From JBMDXB01 sp048594975 (GTDB lineage Bacteria > Acidobacteriota > Vicinamibacteria > Vicinamibacterales > 2-12-FULL-66-21), in contig JBMDXQ010000134.1 in NCBI GenBank assembly GCA_048594975.1, positions 1 to 24,210 on the forward strand: 24,210 nucleotides of DNA, written 5' to 3'. Shown here in pieces: positions 1-8,517 of the stretch. The notes under the pieces were generated by a model. That model ran no database searches. It was not told the origin of the DNA and worked only from the letters and a program-made list of their open reading frames with translations. A program made the translations under genes and the position numbers. Position 1 is the stretch's first letter; the number at the start of each line of letters is the position of its first letter.

Positions 1-72
1 GCCGATCTCTCCAGGGAATTCGACTTCGTCGTCTTTCTCGATCGCACAACCGCCACGCGGGGACTTTGGTAA
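1..72 (+). CDS. C-terminal end of an erythromycin esterase family protein (cut by window edge)
   Basis: Reading frame 1 is open from the first base to a TAA at 70-72 and gives 23 residues ending FLDRTTATRGLW. The same tail, FLDETTATRGLW, ends the erythromycin-esterase-like relic on the minus strand at 18550-19124. By my alignment 18 of the 23 residues are identical. Erythromycin esterase family proteins hydrolyse macrolide lactone rings in the characterised Ere enzymes, but most environmental members have unknown substrates. Only the extreme C-terminus is visible, so whether the gene is intact cannot be judged. The assignment rests on the internal match and on remembered family tails. Confidence 0.55.
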   Translation, partial: ADLSREFDFVVFLDRTTATRGLW

Positions 73-131
73 GACGCGGTGATAGTCACCCGATCGAAAG
101 AGATGATTCTAATCTCCCACCTTGGCATCGT

Positions 132-984
132 TCAGACGGCCTGAACCTGCGGCGAAACGTTCGCCTCATTCGGGAGAGATTCTGATCCCCACCAGACCGG
201 GAGAGCCGAGATGGGGGCTGGCGCGTGTGGGGCCGTGACCACGTTCTCAATCCCCATCGCCGTCGCAGTGGGCCCGACGCTGTCGAAGGCGTGATCGCGG
301 TCGTGGATCAGATAGCGTGGCGCTTCGTCCCAACGACACGCCTCGCGCACCTGCTGGACCGTCCACGCCGCCGTCGGATGCGCGGTGACCGCGACGTGCC
401 GGATACGCCGCCGGTCGTGCGCGAGGAACACCAGGATGAACACGAGAGACAGGTGATGGTCGGCACCACGAAGAAATCGGCCGCGACGATCTGGCCGAGG
501 TGATTCGTCAGGAACGTGCGCCACGTCTGCGAGGGAGGCCGCCCCCGGCGCCCCATGTACTTCGCAACGGTCGCCTGACCGACGTCGATCCCAAGCTTCA
601 GCAGTTCGCCGTGGATCGCGGCGCGTCCCAGCGCGGGTTCGCCTCCGCCATCGTGCGAATCAGTGTACGAATGTCGGCGGGTACGGTCGGGCGCCCCGTG
701 CGGCGGCGGCTCTTCCACGTCCACCACAGCCGGAAGCCTCGCCGGTGCCAGGCGATGACGGTCTCAGGCTTCACGATGACGAGGGCCGTTCGCCACCCGG
801 GCCAGAGGCGCGAGAGTACGACCCAGAGCCAACGGTCTGTCTTCGCGAGCCGCAGCTGCCGAGGCCGGGTACGCTGCAGCACTTGCAGTTGGTGCCGTAA
901 GGCCAGTATCTCGAGCTGCAGCGCCGCGCGCGAATGCGCCCAGGTCCGGAGGATCAGCAAGAGCGAGCGCAGCGCGGGCATCAT
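132..984 (-). pseudogene. Decayed integrase-core (rve/DDE) transposase
   Basis: Read from 984 downwards, the protein starts MMPALRSLLLILRTW and continues through ALRHQLQVLQRT and a helix-turn-helix region, up to NPRWDAP near 620. It then resumes in a second frame (IHGELLKLGIDVGQATVAKY, SQTWRTFLTNHLGQIVAADFF) and switches again near 450 to a third (VFLAHDRRRIRHVAVTAHPT, APRYLIHDRDHAF). This order is that of the roughly 330-residue integrase-core transposases common in soil bacteria. The first two catalytic aspartates (ADFF and DRD) are present. The C-terminal segment with the catalytic glutamate (normally in a VERLIGSIRRE-like motif) is missing, because similarity stops near 220. Two frameshifts plus the lost third acidic residue make it a dead copy. 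It is a different subgroup from the rve copies at 1050-1723 and 3503-4548. Confidence 0.85.
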
Positions 985-1049
985 CGTCCAGCAGCGTATC
1001 CATCGTCAGACGCAACATCAACTGCTGTAACGAGAACGGACTTTTCAGT

Positions 1050-1723
1050 AGGCACAACGTCGGGCATCGCGCGGGTCGGTCGACGATTGCGCGGATCCTC
1101 AAGGCCCATGGCTTACCGCCGGTGCCGGAGAGGCCCACGTCGTGTCAGACATTTCTTCGCGCCCACTGGGGTGCCATTGCGAGCGCAGATTTCTTCATGC
1201 GGAGGTGTGGACGGCCCGTGGCCTGGTGACCTACAACACCGTGTTCGTCTTGGATGTGGCCTCGCGTCGGGCGCAGATCCTCGGTTCGACGCGCCACCCG
1301 GACGCGCTATTCCTGCAGCTGGTGGTCCGCAGCCTCCTGTCCGCCGATGACGATCTCCTGAGAAGTCTCCGGTGGCTCATCTGCGATCGCGACCGGAAGT
1401 GGAGCCTCGCGTTTCGTCAGTGCCTGGACGAATCTGGGGTGCATGTCGTGCAGACCCCGTTTCAGGCGCCAAACGCGAATGCCTACGCGGAGCGCTTCGT
1501 ACGCTCGCTCAAGCACGAGTGCCTCGACCGCGTGACCCCGTTCGGCGAAGGTCATCTCCGTCGGACGATCGCGGAGTTCGTCGAACACTACCACCGCGAG
1601 CGCAATCACCAAGGCCTCGGGAACCAGTTGATCGAACGTGCCGGCGTGGCGGATGGGATCGGCCGCATTCGCTGGCGTCAGCGTGTTGGCGGGCTCCTCA
1701 ATTACTACTGTCGTGCGGCGTGA
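1050..1723 (+). pseudogene. 5'-truncated, frameshifted rve-type transposase (GGLLNYY group)
   Basis: The C-terminal two thirds of an integrase-core transposase. The segment from about 1056 reads NVGHRAGRSTIARILKAHG and TFLRAHWGAIASADFF. A one-base deletion near 1197 then shifts the frame, and it continues EVWTARGLVTYNTVFVLDVA, ICDRDRKWS, NANAYAERFVRSLKHECLD, HYHRERNHQGLGNQLI and ends VGGLLNYYCRAA with TGA at 1721-1723. The three acidic positions (ADFF, DRD, AERF) are visible but split by the frameshift, and the N-terminal helix-turn-helix half is absent. The closest relatives in this window are 3503-4548, 12940-13370 and 24038-24210. It lies directly upstream of the beta-helix gene in the same direction. 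Confidence 0.85.
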
Positions 1724-1763
1724 TGAGACGCGATGGTCGATTCGGCGACCTCGGCTCACTAAT

Positions 1764-1811
1764 GGGACAGTTCGGGACATTTCAAACGAGTTAAGAACGG
1801 GACATTTCGAA
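1764..1811. repeat. Short direct repeats resembling IS ends (GGGACATTTC)
   Basis: GGGACATTTC occurs at 1774-1783 and 1799-1808 (period 25), with a near copy GGGACAGTTC at 1764-1773. Both full copies are preceded by AGTT (1769 and 1789) and followed by an A-rich AACGA. The pattern AGTT-n-CGGGACATTnCG resembles the outer end of the IS at 3476-4597, whose right end reads GAGTTATCGGACATTACG. I infer two successive or nested right ends of the same IS family, the nearer one belonging to the transposase remnant ending at 1723. Confidence 0.4.
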
Positions 1812-1920
1812 CGACTCTTGACACAGATCTACTGCTCACCTTGACCGGCTCAACAACGGGATGTACTCTTCGCGCGCCTCCGGCGCTCCAAGTCGTTGTC
1901 GCCTCACGAACGGAGAACCG

Positions 1921-3297
1921 ATGCGTCGCATAGCCATCGCCACCGCTCTCGCCGCCATCGGTCTCGCCAGCCCAATCGCTGCGGGAGGCATATCGAAGCG
2001 GCAGAGCGGAGGTCCAATCGGGAGCGCCACCGGACTGACTCCGAACAGCGTCGTCCACCCCACAGGGGTGTTTCCCTCGGACGTTCAGATCGTCCAGGCG
2101 GCTGTGGATCATGGCGGGATTGTCTTGCTCAAGGCGGTGGACACGGAAGGCAATCCGCTGCCGTTCAATTTTGGCCCTGCGACCGCCGCCGGGGGCTGGG
2201 TGGCCCTAACCACCGACGTCACCATCCTGGGCGAGGCTGTCGGCGAGGCGGTGACAACAATCGACGGAGGATACGCGCCCTTCCGAGGTTTCACTCCGAT
2301 TCGCAGCGCATTTCGCGGAATCTTCTTCCGAGCTCCGCGCACCACGGCTATCTATATAGGGGCGTCGTCAGGCTTCGAGTTCATCAGGAACAGGATTAGC
2401 GGCGTAACAGGGGAACCATGGTTCCCGGGTGTTCTCAAAGGGCAGGGCATCTGGCTCGGCGGATTAGGCGTCCCCGAGCTGATCACCGGCACAATCCTGA
2501 TCGAAGACAACACAATTGAAGACATTCAGGCTCAACTGGGATATGGCGTCGCACTGCTCGCCTTTGAGGCGCAGATGCGCCTGGCCCGCAACCGAATCCG
2601 GGGCGCCGCCACGGCGGGAATTTTCGTGGCCCTTCATGCTGGCCCGGCCCTGGTGGAAGACAACTATGTCGAACCGGGTCCATCACGGTACCCTGGCTCG
2701 CCGCCGGACATTGGAAACGGAATATGGGTCCTCGAGCCTCAGGGAGGCCCGACATACATCCGGCGGAATCAGGTGGTGTGTGTCAATCCAATGGCAGACG
2801 GAATAGTTCTGAACGGAGACACGTTCGTCAGCGCAGAGGTCAACGCCGTACAGAACTCTGTGGTCGAAAACAACCAGGTCACGATGCACAACTCGGTGTA
2901 TGGAGGCATCAGCATTTACGGCCTGGCTTCGCACAATTACGTCGGACACAACCACATCCTGGGCGATGGCGGCTACGCCCTCCAGATCGTCGGGTTCGAC
3001 GTAATTGGAAGCGCTGCTGTCTCCAACGCATTTGTTGCTAACAATACCACCGGGTTTAGGGGCAGCATCGCCGACGTGTTCTTCGATGTCAACGCGATGA
3101 ACAACACTCTGATTGGCCGGAGCGGGACTGTCATTGACCTCGGCGTTGGAAACCTGATCACGGGGTTCACACGTGGTGACGCTGGCGAGCACCTGCAGCA
3201 ATTTAGGAATGTCCAGGCTGCAAAGCGTGCTTTGATACGATCCTTGAAGGCTATTGAATTCAACAGCATGTCACGTGACCTGGTTTTCGCGCGGTGA
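1921..3297 (+). CDS. Secreted right-handed parallel beta-helix protein
   Basis: 458 residues. I start at ATG 1921, which has GGAG a few bases upstream and gives a typical signal peptide: MRR, then the hydrophobic core IAIATALAAIGLASP, with likely cleavage after AAG near residue 22. The frame is open 20 codons further upstream, but that stretch is not signal-like. From about residue 110 the protein is built of short repeating turns rich in N, G, V and I, such as FEFIRNRISGV, ILIEDNTIEDI, MRLARNRIRGA, PALVEDNYVEP, TYIRRNQVVC and SVVENNQVTMHN. This is the signature of pectate-lyase-like beta-helix (NosD/CASH-type) folds with about 22-25 residues per coil. The substrate is unknown; such proteins are polysaccharide lyases, hydrolases or surface proteins. 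No catalytic set could be assigned with confidence. Decayed IS copies of one family flank it on both sides. Confidence 0.85.
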   Translation: MRRIAIATALAAIGLASPIAAGGISKRQSGGPIGSATGLTPNSVVHPTGVFPSDVQIVQAAVDHGGIVLLKAVDTEGNPLPFNFGPATAAGGWVALTTDVTILGEAVGEAVTTIDGGYAPFRGFTPIRSAFRGIFFRAPRTTAIYIGASSGFEFIRNRISGVTGEPWFPGVLKGQGIWLGGLGVPELITGTILIEDNTIEDIQAQLGYGVALLAFEAQMRLARNRIRGAATAGIFVALHAGPALVEDNYVEPGPSRYPGSPPDIGNGIWVLEPQGGPTYIRRNQVVCVNPMADGIVLNGDTFVSAEVNAVQNSVVENNQVTMHNSVYGGISIYGLASHNYVGHNHILGDGGYALQIVGFDVIGSAAVSNAFVANNTTGFRGSIADVFFDVNAMNNTLIGRSGTVIDLGVGNLITGFTRGDAGEHLQQFRNVQAAKRALIRSLKAIEFNSMSRDLVFAR

Positions 3298-3368
3298 CAA
3301 GCCGGCGCGACTGCCGCGACCGCGATGGCGAATATCCCATAAGTCGATCGAACCGACATGCGACAGCG

Positions 3369-3475
3369 TCAGGCCGCACAGTAGTAGTTGAGCACCCCGC
3401 CTAATCGCAGACGACGGCGAATCCTGCCAGCGTTCACGGGGCCGGCTGGCCGTCGATGAGGTCGTTGTCCAAGCC
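3369..3475 (-). pseudogene. C-terminal scrap of an rve-type transposase
   Basis: The minus strand from about 3475 reads GLDNDLIDGQPAP, then after a frameshift NAGRIRRRLRLGGVLNYYCAA with TGA at 3371-3369. This is the same C-terminus as the transposases ending at 1723, 3503 and 24038. A degenerate end-like sequence (GCGAATATCCCATAAGTC, 3327-3344) lies just outside and matches about 11 of 18 positions of the terminal repeat at 3476. The scrap is cut by the left end of the better preserved IS at 3476, suggesting that one copy inserted into or next to another. Confidence 0.7.
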
Positions 3476-3493
3476 CGTAATGTCCGAGAACTC
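3476..3493. repeat. Left terminal inverted repeat of IS 3476-4597
   Basis: CGTAATGTCCGAGAACTC. It pairs with 4580-4597 at 17 of 18 positions. Confidence 0.65.
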
Positions 3494-3502
3494 GTCCCAT
3501 CC

Positions 3503-4548
3503 TCAGGCGGCACGGTAATAGTAGCTGAGGAGTCCACCCACTCGCTGGCGTCGATGAACAGGACCGCCAGCGTGCGGTCCAGGCGGGCGATCGATGAGCT
3601 CGTGGTCGAGCCCCTGGTGGTTCCGCTCGCCGTGGTAGTGTGCGACGAACTCGACCAGCGTTCGCCGCAGGTGGCGTTCACCGAGTGGGATGACGCGATT
3701 CAGGCATTCCTCTTTTGACTGAGCGTACGAACCGCTCCGCATGCGCAGTGCAGTTGGGCGCCATGAACGGTGTTCGAATCAACCGGACGCCTGCTGTTGC
3801 GAGGAAGCGCTCGACTGCCGCGCTCCACTTCCGATCGCGATCTGGATGCGATTCCCGCGGAGAACTCCATCGACCTCGTCGGTCAGGTGGCGCATCGCTT
3901 GGATGACGAACGCCTCGTCCGGGTGCGTGGTTGAGCCGAGAACGTGGACACGACGCGAGTGCAGTTCGATCACAAACACCGTGTAGTACGTCACCAATCC
4001 GCGGAGCGTCCAGACCTCGGTCGTGAAGAAATCCGCAGCGACCAGGGCCTGCCAGTGCGCGCGCAAGAACGTGCGCCAGGTCATCGGCCGCTGACGACTC
4101 GGCGGGATGCCCTGTTGCTTCAGGATCTTTGCGATCGTTGATCGGGCCACGCGATGGCCGACGTTCTTGAGCGCCCCCTGAATCCGCGGTAGCCGCAGCT
4201 CGGATTGTCGGTCGCCATCCGAATGACGAGACGGCGGATGTCAGCCTGCACGCCGGGTCGTCCAGGTGCGCGACCTCGCGAAGGTCCACTTCCGGGCAAT
4301 CAGCTCGCGGTGCCACCGCAGGATCGTGTCCGGCGTCACGATCGTCACGACGTGCGCGAGGATCCGCCGGCCGAGACGTTGACCGATCACGGCGAGCCGG
4401 CGACGTTCGTCGTCGCTCAACCGCATGCGCCGGCCGTGCAGCTGCGCCTTGAGCACGCGGTTCTCTTCCGCAGGAATTCAACGAGATCGCGCTGTTCGCG
4501 TTCGATCCAGCCGACCAACGCGGCGATGATCAAAGGCAGCGGGAGCAC
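3503..4548 (-). pseudogene. Frameshifted rve-type transposase of IS 3476-4597
   Basis: A likely GTG start at 4548 gives LIIAALVGWIEREQRDLVEF. It continues in another frame with ENRVLKAQLHGRRMRLSDDE, VTIVTPDTILRWHRELIARK and KWTFARSRTW. Further frames give STIAKILKQQGIPP, TFLRAHWQALVAADFFTTEV, GLVTYYTVFVIELHSRRVHV, DRDRKWSAAVERFLATAGVR, AHAERFVRS and finally ECLNRVIPLGERHLRR through VGGLLSYYYRAA (stop at 3503-3505). The domain order (helix-turn-helix, HTH_21-like linker, rve core with D, D and E all recognisable) is that of a full-length protein of about 345 residues. At least four frame changes are needed to read it, so it is inactive. It is the most complete copy of this IS family in the window and serves as the reference for the others. 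Confidence 0.85.
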
Positions 4549-4579
4549 GCACGGAGTCTACGCCAAAGCGGTGTGGATG

Positions 4580-4597
4580 GAGTTATCGGACATTACG
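4580..4597. repeat. Right terminal inverted repeat of IS 3476-4597
   Basis: GAGTTATCGGACATTACG, the complement of the left end with one substitution. Confidence 0.65.
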
Positions 4598-4742
4598 CGA
4601 ACACGTGTGGCGGAATCACGCGTCGAGCCTACGTTACCTGCGGCTGCCGCCGACGAGGTCGAGAAGGCTGACGCCGTCCGTCAAGCTGAGAGAGGCTGAC
4701 GTCGAGGATTTGGCGATGATGCTCGTTCTTGTTTCTATCTGA

Positions 4743-4838
4743 TCACCCGCCCTTCTCCTTCAGTTCCTCGAACCAGTTCTGAATGACGTTGATGTGTGCA
4801 TCATCGATGCCGGAAGTGGTGGGCCGGCGCGTGAACCA
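4743..4838 (-). pseudogene. C-terminal remnant of a secreted or TolB-like protein
   Basis: The minus strand is open from about 4838 to TGA at 4745-4743 and ends INVIQNWFEELKEKGG. This tail resembles the NWFEELK-type endings I recall from acidobacterial beta-propeller (TolB-like) or kinase-linked propeller proteins; that family assignment is from memory and weak. Upstream of 4838 I could not follow a longer matching frame, so only a stub remains between the IS at 3476-4597 and the next gene. The rest of 4598-5120 shows nothing recognisable. Confidence 0.35.
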
Positions 4839-5120
4839 CCTATCCCTCGATGAGAGTCGGCCATAAACGCTTCATCAGCCCGCCAATCCGTGCTCACCCT
4901 TCGCGCCCTTCCCTTGACCCAATTGCATCAGCATTCCGCTCCGCAGCAACTCCCGGAACGGAGCACCAGGGTAACCTGGAGAGACGCTACGGAGAATACC
5001 TGCATAACCACGCTCTGAATGCCTGTGAATTCCTGCCAGCCAGGCCCGACGCCAATTTCAGCTGGGGCCATCGAAGCCACCGCGCGCGGCTGCCGCCTGC
5101 GTTCAGCCTTGCGAAATCTT

Positions 5121-6446
5121 CTAGAACACCACCTCGAGAAGCGACACGGTTCCGGATACCTCGTTCGCGGCGGCGACGAACAGGCGACTGCTCACGCGGA
5201 AGAACTTGGTGCCTTCCGGACCTACGCCGACAGGCGCGATATCGATAACAACAGGGTTGGTGGGATCGGTCACATCGATCAGCGCGACAGCGTTGGCACG
5301 TTCGAGCCCCACCGCGACCAGCGTGCGTCCGCGATAATGGGTGAGGTCGAGAACCTCGGGCTCGGAGCCGCCCCGATTGCTGCGGCCATCTGGATACACA
5401 TTCGCGGCCGCGGCCGCCTCATCGATTTGCGAGTCGGTATCGCCCAATAATGCCCCGGTGGCCGCGTCGAATACGCTGACGGTACGTCCGCCTCGAGGAC
5501 CGGCGCTGCCGGCTGCATTCCGCGTGTCACCCTCGTCCGCTGTGACGAAGAACCGTCCGGTCTGATCCACTGCAATGCCATCGGGTTCGCGGAATGCGGT
5601 CAGGATCTCGACGGGTTGGTACAGCCCGTTCACCGTCAGGTCGGCGGCATGCGTGGTCTCGCCAACTCCCATGAAGGTGAGTTGTTGCGTGAGCACGTCG
5701 ACGCGCACCACCCCGCTGTTCTCCTGCAGCGTGACGTACGCGAAGCGACTGTCGTGGCTGAACGCCACGCTTTCGGGCTCGAGCGTGTCCGGTGTGTTGT
5801 CCACCGGCAAGCGCGCCAGATCATCGGTTCGCCCCGCGCTGAAACCCAGGGTGCCAGCCTGTGAGGGTAGCGCGATGGTTTCGACCGGGAGTTCGGCTGG
5901 CCGCACGCCGTTGAAGCCCGTGAGAGTGACGATTGAGATTGATCCCGGCCCTCCGTGCTGACCGAGGCCGACGCCCTCGGCCTCGTTGGCGATCACGGCG
6001 TACTGGCCGTTGGGGGCGATGGCAATCGAGTCGGGTTGGATGCCCACGACAGCCGATGCGAGGAAGGCGCCATCCGAAAGACGGTAGGCTGCGACCACAC
6101 CGGTGACGCCCGCCGTCCCAATGACCACGAGAAAATAGTCGTGGTGCGGATGGACCGCGACGGAGTTCGGTGTGCCCGCTGCGGTATCGACCTCTAATCG
6201 ATACAGCAGCCGCGGCTGAAACGGATTTGAGAGGTCCAGGACGTCCACGCTTCCCGCGGCGTTGGTCAGCGCCGCAACCCCGTCGGTGTGGCGAATGCTG
6301 ATGATCTCAGCGCCGTCGATGCCGAGCCCGGTATCGTAGGTCGCCCGCAATGTGAGCCTTGGAGCGGCCTGCGGATCAGACCACGCGAAGCTTGCGAAGA
6401 GCACCAATACAGTCAGGCAGAACCCGACGCGAGAGCTTCGTTTCAT
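5121..6446 (-). CDS. Secreted choice-of-anchor-I / YncE-like beta-propeller protein
   Basis: 441 residues. The start at 6446 is chosen because GGAGG lies 7 bases upstream and the product opens with a signal peptide (MKRSSR, then VGFCLTVLVLFASFAW, cleavage near residue 23). The frame is open much further upstream without signal-like features. The body consists of propeller blades: GVAALTNAAGSVDVLDL near 56-72, PDSIAIAPNGQYAVIANEAE near 138-157 and EPESVAFSHDSRFAYVTLQE near 223-242. Family hallmarks are FFVTADEGDTR at 299-309, SEPEVLDL at 361-368, and GPEGTKFF with VAAANEVSGTV at 409-434, which match the choice-of-anchor-I domain of secreted phosphatase- or esterase-associated proteins. No catalytic domain is fused, so a binding, scaffold or lactonase-like role is possible but unproven. 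It is transcribed in the same direction as the amidase upstream, 415 bases away, so the two are probably separate transcripts. Confidence 0.85.
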   Translation of the reverse strand: MKRSSRVGFCLTVLVLFASFAWSDPQAAPRLTLRATYDTGLGIDGAEIISIRHTDGVAALTNAAGSVDVLDLSNPFQPRLLYRLEVDTAAGTPNSVAVHPHHDYFLVVIGTAGVTGVVAAYRLSDGAFLASAVVGIQPDSIAIAPNGQYAVIANEAEGVGLGQHGGPGSISIVTLTGFNGVRPAELPVETIALPSQAGTLGFSAGRTDDLARLPVDNTPDTLEPESVAFSHDSRFAYVTLQENSGVVRVDVLTQQLTFMGVGETTHAADLTVNGLYQPVEILTAFREPDGIAVDQTGRFFVTADEGDTRNAAGSAGPRGGRTVSVFDAATGALLGDTDSQIDEAAAAANVYPDGRSNRGGSEPEVLDLTHYRGRTLVAVGLERANAVALIDVTDPTNPVVIDIAPVGVGPEGTKFFRVSSRLFVAAANEVSGTVSLLEVVF

Positions 6447-6861
6447 AAGGACCCTCCCGATACACTTACCGAATCCGAAAATCGAGGTTGGTGATGCTGC
6501 CTGCAACGCGACGGGAGACACCCAAGGCCGCCAGACCCACTCCGATGAGGCGCGTCGGGGACCGCGAAATCGTCGCCGTTTGTCTTCGTCAGCCGGACCT
6601 GCTGACTGCGCCGCTGCGCCTTCAGGAATCCGTCCTCTTTCTCCGCCGGAACTGTCGTGTCGCTCGCGTGGAACCAACGGATACTGTTGCGATGTAACCG
6701 CGTCGAGTTTGCCCCATCCGTCGGCGGCGTCTTTGGACAGTACGGTGTCCATCCCACGGCTCCGCGAGCTGCGAAGCACCAAAGGCTCACTGCCGCGATT
6801 CTCGGTCGGGGGCTTTACTCGTCTCGCTGTAGCTCGTACGGCGGAGGCGGACGCCCGGCGC
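6447..6861. other. Intergenic stretch without a recognisable gene
   Basis: 415 bases between the amidase stop and the start of the beta-propeller gene, both on the minus strand. Several ORFs cross it, including one on the minus strand at 6443-6790, but none has a family resemblance, a good ribosome binding site or convincing codon periodicity. The last 30 bases hold the ribosome binding site of the 5121-6446 gene. Confidence 0.5.
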
Positions 6862-8487
6862 TCACCTCCGCACGACGACGTCGCCCGCGAGCGCCGGTGT
6901 GCTCGCCGGCGGGACGCGGTGACGCGTCGCCTGCTCGAATGCGTAGGCCAGGCCGATGAGGCGCGGCTCCGAGAACGCGGGGCCGCTGAACGTGATGCCG
7001 GACGGGAAAGGGTTCTCGATCGCGCCCTGCGGCGGCAGGAACCCTCCGGGCACCGTGATGCTCGGGTAGCCCGCCTTCGCGGGCGTGCCGGCGAAGAAGT
7101 TCGCCGCCGCGAGAATGGCATCGAACTCGGCGTAGACGGCGTCCAGCGCGCTGCGCGACCGCGCGCGGTCCTCCGCGAGGTCGGCGAGGTAGCGGACGGT
7201 GTCGGCGCTCCCCGGCGCGATGTCCAGCTGCGCCGCCGCCTCGAAGATCGCCTGGCCGTACTTCATCGGCGGCACGTACGTCGCGTTGAACGCGACGATC
7301 TCCTCGATCGAGTGCACGGGCGCGCCGGGCGTGTTCGCGAGGTACGCGTTGAGATCGCGTTTCTGCCCGTACAGCAGCACCGTGGAGCAGCCGGCCGGAG
7401 GAGGATAGGAGACGCAGATGCCGAGCTGCGGCGCGAGCGCCGGGATCGCCTCGACGTACGCGCCCTGCTCGCGCAGCACCTCGATCGCCGCCTCCATCAT
7501 CTCGGCCCGGCTCGAGGGATACGGCGGGACGGCGATGCGCGCGCCCTTGAGCGCCTTCTTGTCGAGGAACGGCGTATAGTCGCCGAAGCACCGGCCCGGC
7601 GTGAGGCACGCCTCGGTCGCCGCATCGTTCGGGTCGTGCCCGGCGAGCACGCCGAGGAGGATCGCGGCGTCCCTTACGGTACGCGCGATCGGCCCGGCCG
7701 TGTCCTGGTCGGCGGTGATCGGGATGATGCCGTCGCGGCTGACGAGGCCGACCGTCGGCTTGATGCCGACGACGCCGTTCGCGCTCGCGGGGCTGAGAAT
7801 CGATCCCGAGGTTTCGGTGCCCACCGCGAGCGTCGTCAGGTTGGCGTTCACGCCGATGGCGGAGCCGGAACTCGATCCGCCCGTCTGGAGGACCGGACGC
7901 CCGTCGCCGCCAGGCAGCGGCCGGGGATCGTACGGGTTGAAGCCGAACCCGCCGAGCGAGCTGTACCCGGTCGGCATCGCGAGGGCGATGAAGTTGGCGA
8001 ACTCCGTGAGCGTCGCCTTCCCGATGACGATCGCGCCCGCCTCGCGCAGTTTCCTCGTGATGAACGCGTCGTCCGGCGGGATCGACCCGTTGAGGGCGAC
8101 GCTGCCGGCCGTCGTGGGCATGCCGGCCGTGTCGATGCTGTCCTTGAGCAGCACGGGGATGCCGTACAGCGGCCCGCGCGCGACGCCCGGGTGGCGCAGC
8201 ATGTCGAGCTCGCTCGCCACGGTCGCGGCACCCGGGTTCACGTGCAGGAACGCGTTCACGCCAGGGCCCGCATCGTCGTACGCCGCGATGCGCGCGAGAT
8301 ACATCCCGGTGAGCTCTTCGATCGTCAGGAGGCGGGTTTGGATGGCCTTCTGCAGATCGCCGACCGTGGCCTCCACGAGATCGAGGCGCGCCGATCCGGC
8401 GAGGTCGAGGCTGGCGCCTGCCCGAGGATTGCCGGCGAGAACGAGGAGCGCCGCGGTGGCGGCAAGCGTGAGGAGCGATTTCTGCAT
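6862..8487 (-). CDS. Exported amidase-signature family hydrolase
   Basis: 541 residues. The start at 8487 is supported by GGGAGG about 8 bases upstream and by a signal peptide (MQKS, then LLTLAATAALLVLAGN, cleavage near residue 25). An ORF start 20 codons earlier is less likely. The amidase-signature Ser-cisSer-Lys triad is complete: Lys115 in PVLLKDSID, cis-Ser205 in GGSSSGSA and nucleophile Ser229 in GTETSGSILSP, with the usual 24-residue spacing between the two serines. Conserved flanking blocks GIKPTVGLVSRDGIIPIT and DTAGPIARTVRDAA follow. Members hydrolyse amides (peptide amides, acyl amides, aryl amides); the leader implies a periplasmic or secreted enzyme acting on external amides, unlike cytosolic GatA. 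The exact substrate is not deducible. A long ORF lies antisense to it but is a high-GC shadow. Confidence 0.93.
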   Translation of the reverse strand: MQKSLLTLAATAALLVLAGNPRAGASLDLAGSARLDLVEATVGDLQKAIQTRLLTIEELTGMYLARIAAYDDAGPGVNAFLHVNPGAATVASELDMLRHPGVARGPLYGIPVLLKDSIDTAGMPTTAGSVALNGSIPPDDAFITRKLREAGAIVIGKATLTEFANFIALAMPTGYSSLGGFGFNPYDPRPLPGGDGRPVLQTGGSSSGSAIGVNANLTTLAVGTETSGSILSPASANGVVGIKPTVGLVSRDGIIPITADQDTAGPIARTVRDAAILLGVLAGHDPNDAATEACLTPGRCFGDYTPFLDKKALKGARIAVPPYPSSRAEMMEAAIEVLREQGAYVEAIPALAPQLGICVSYPPPAGCSTVLLYGQKRDLNAYLANTPGAPVHSIEEIVAFNATYVPPMKYGQAIFEAAAQLDIAPGSADTVRYLADLAEDRARSRSALDAVYAEFDAILAAANFFAGTPAKAGYPSITVPGGFLPPQGAIENPFPSGITFSGPAFSEPRLIGLAYAFEQATRHRVPPASTPALAGDVVVRR

Positions 8488-8517
8488 TCGACGCCTCCCG
8501 GGGAAGAGGGAGCGCGA

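Larger units (their letters stand above)
3476..4597 (-). mobile_element. Insertion sequence of the rve/GGLLNYY group, with terminal inverted repeats, inactive
   Basis: About 1.12 kb bounded by an 18-bp inverted repeat: CGTAATGTCCGAGAACTC at 3476-3493 and its complement with one mismatch at 4580-4597. The single transposase gene runs on the minus strand with its stop 28 bases from one end and its start about 50 bases from the other. No convincing target duplication is visible outside the repeats (AAGCC on the left, CGAAC on the right). The transposase is frameshifted, so the copy would need a helper enzyme in trans. The same ends, more diverged, can be seen at 12872-12889 and 24006-24023. Confidence 0.7.

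Noticed and set aside
1818..1850. TTGACA at 1818 as a promoter for the beta-helix gene
   Set aside because: No acceptable -10 lies 16-18 bases downstream, and the sequence is inside IS-end-like repeats.
6447..7121. Long N-terminal extension of the beta-propeller gene up to 7121
   Set aside because: The extension is Arg/Ser-rich and overlaps the amidase in antisense phase. The signal peptide and GGAGG at 6446 define the start.
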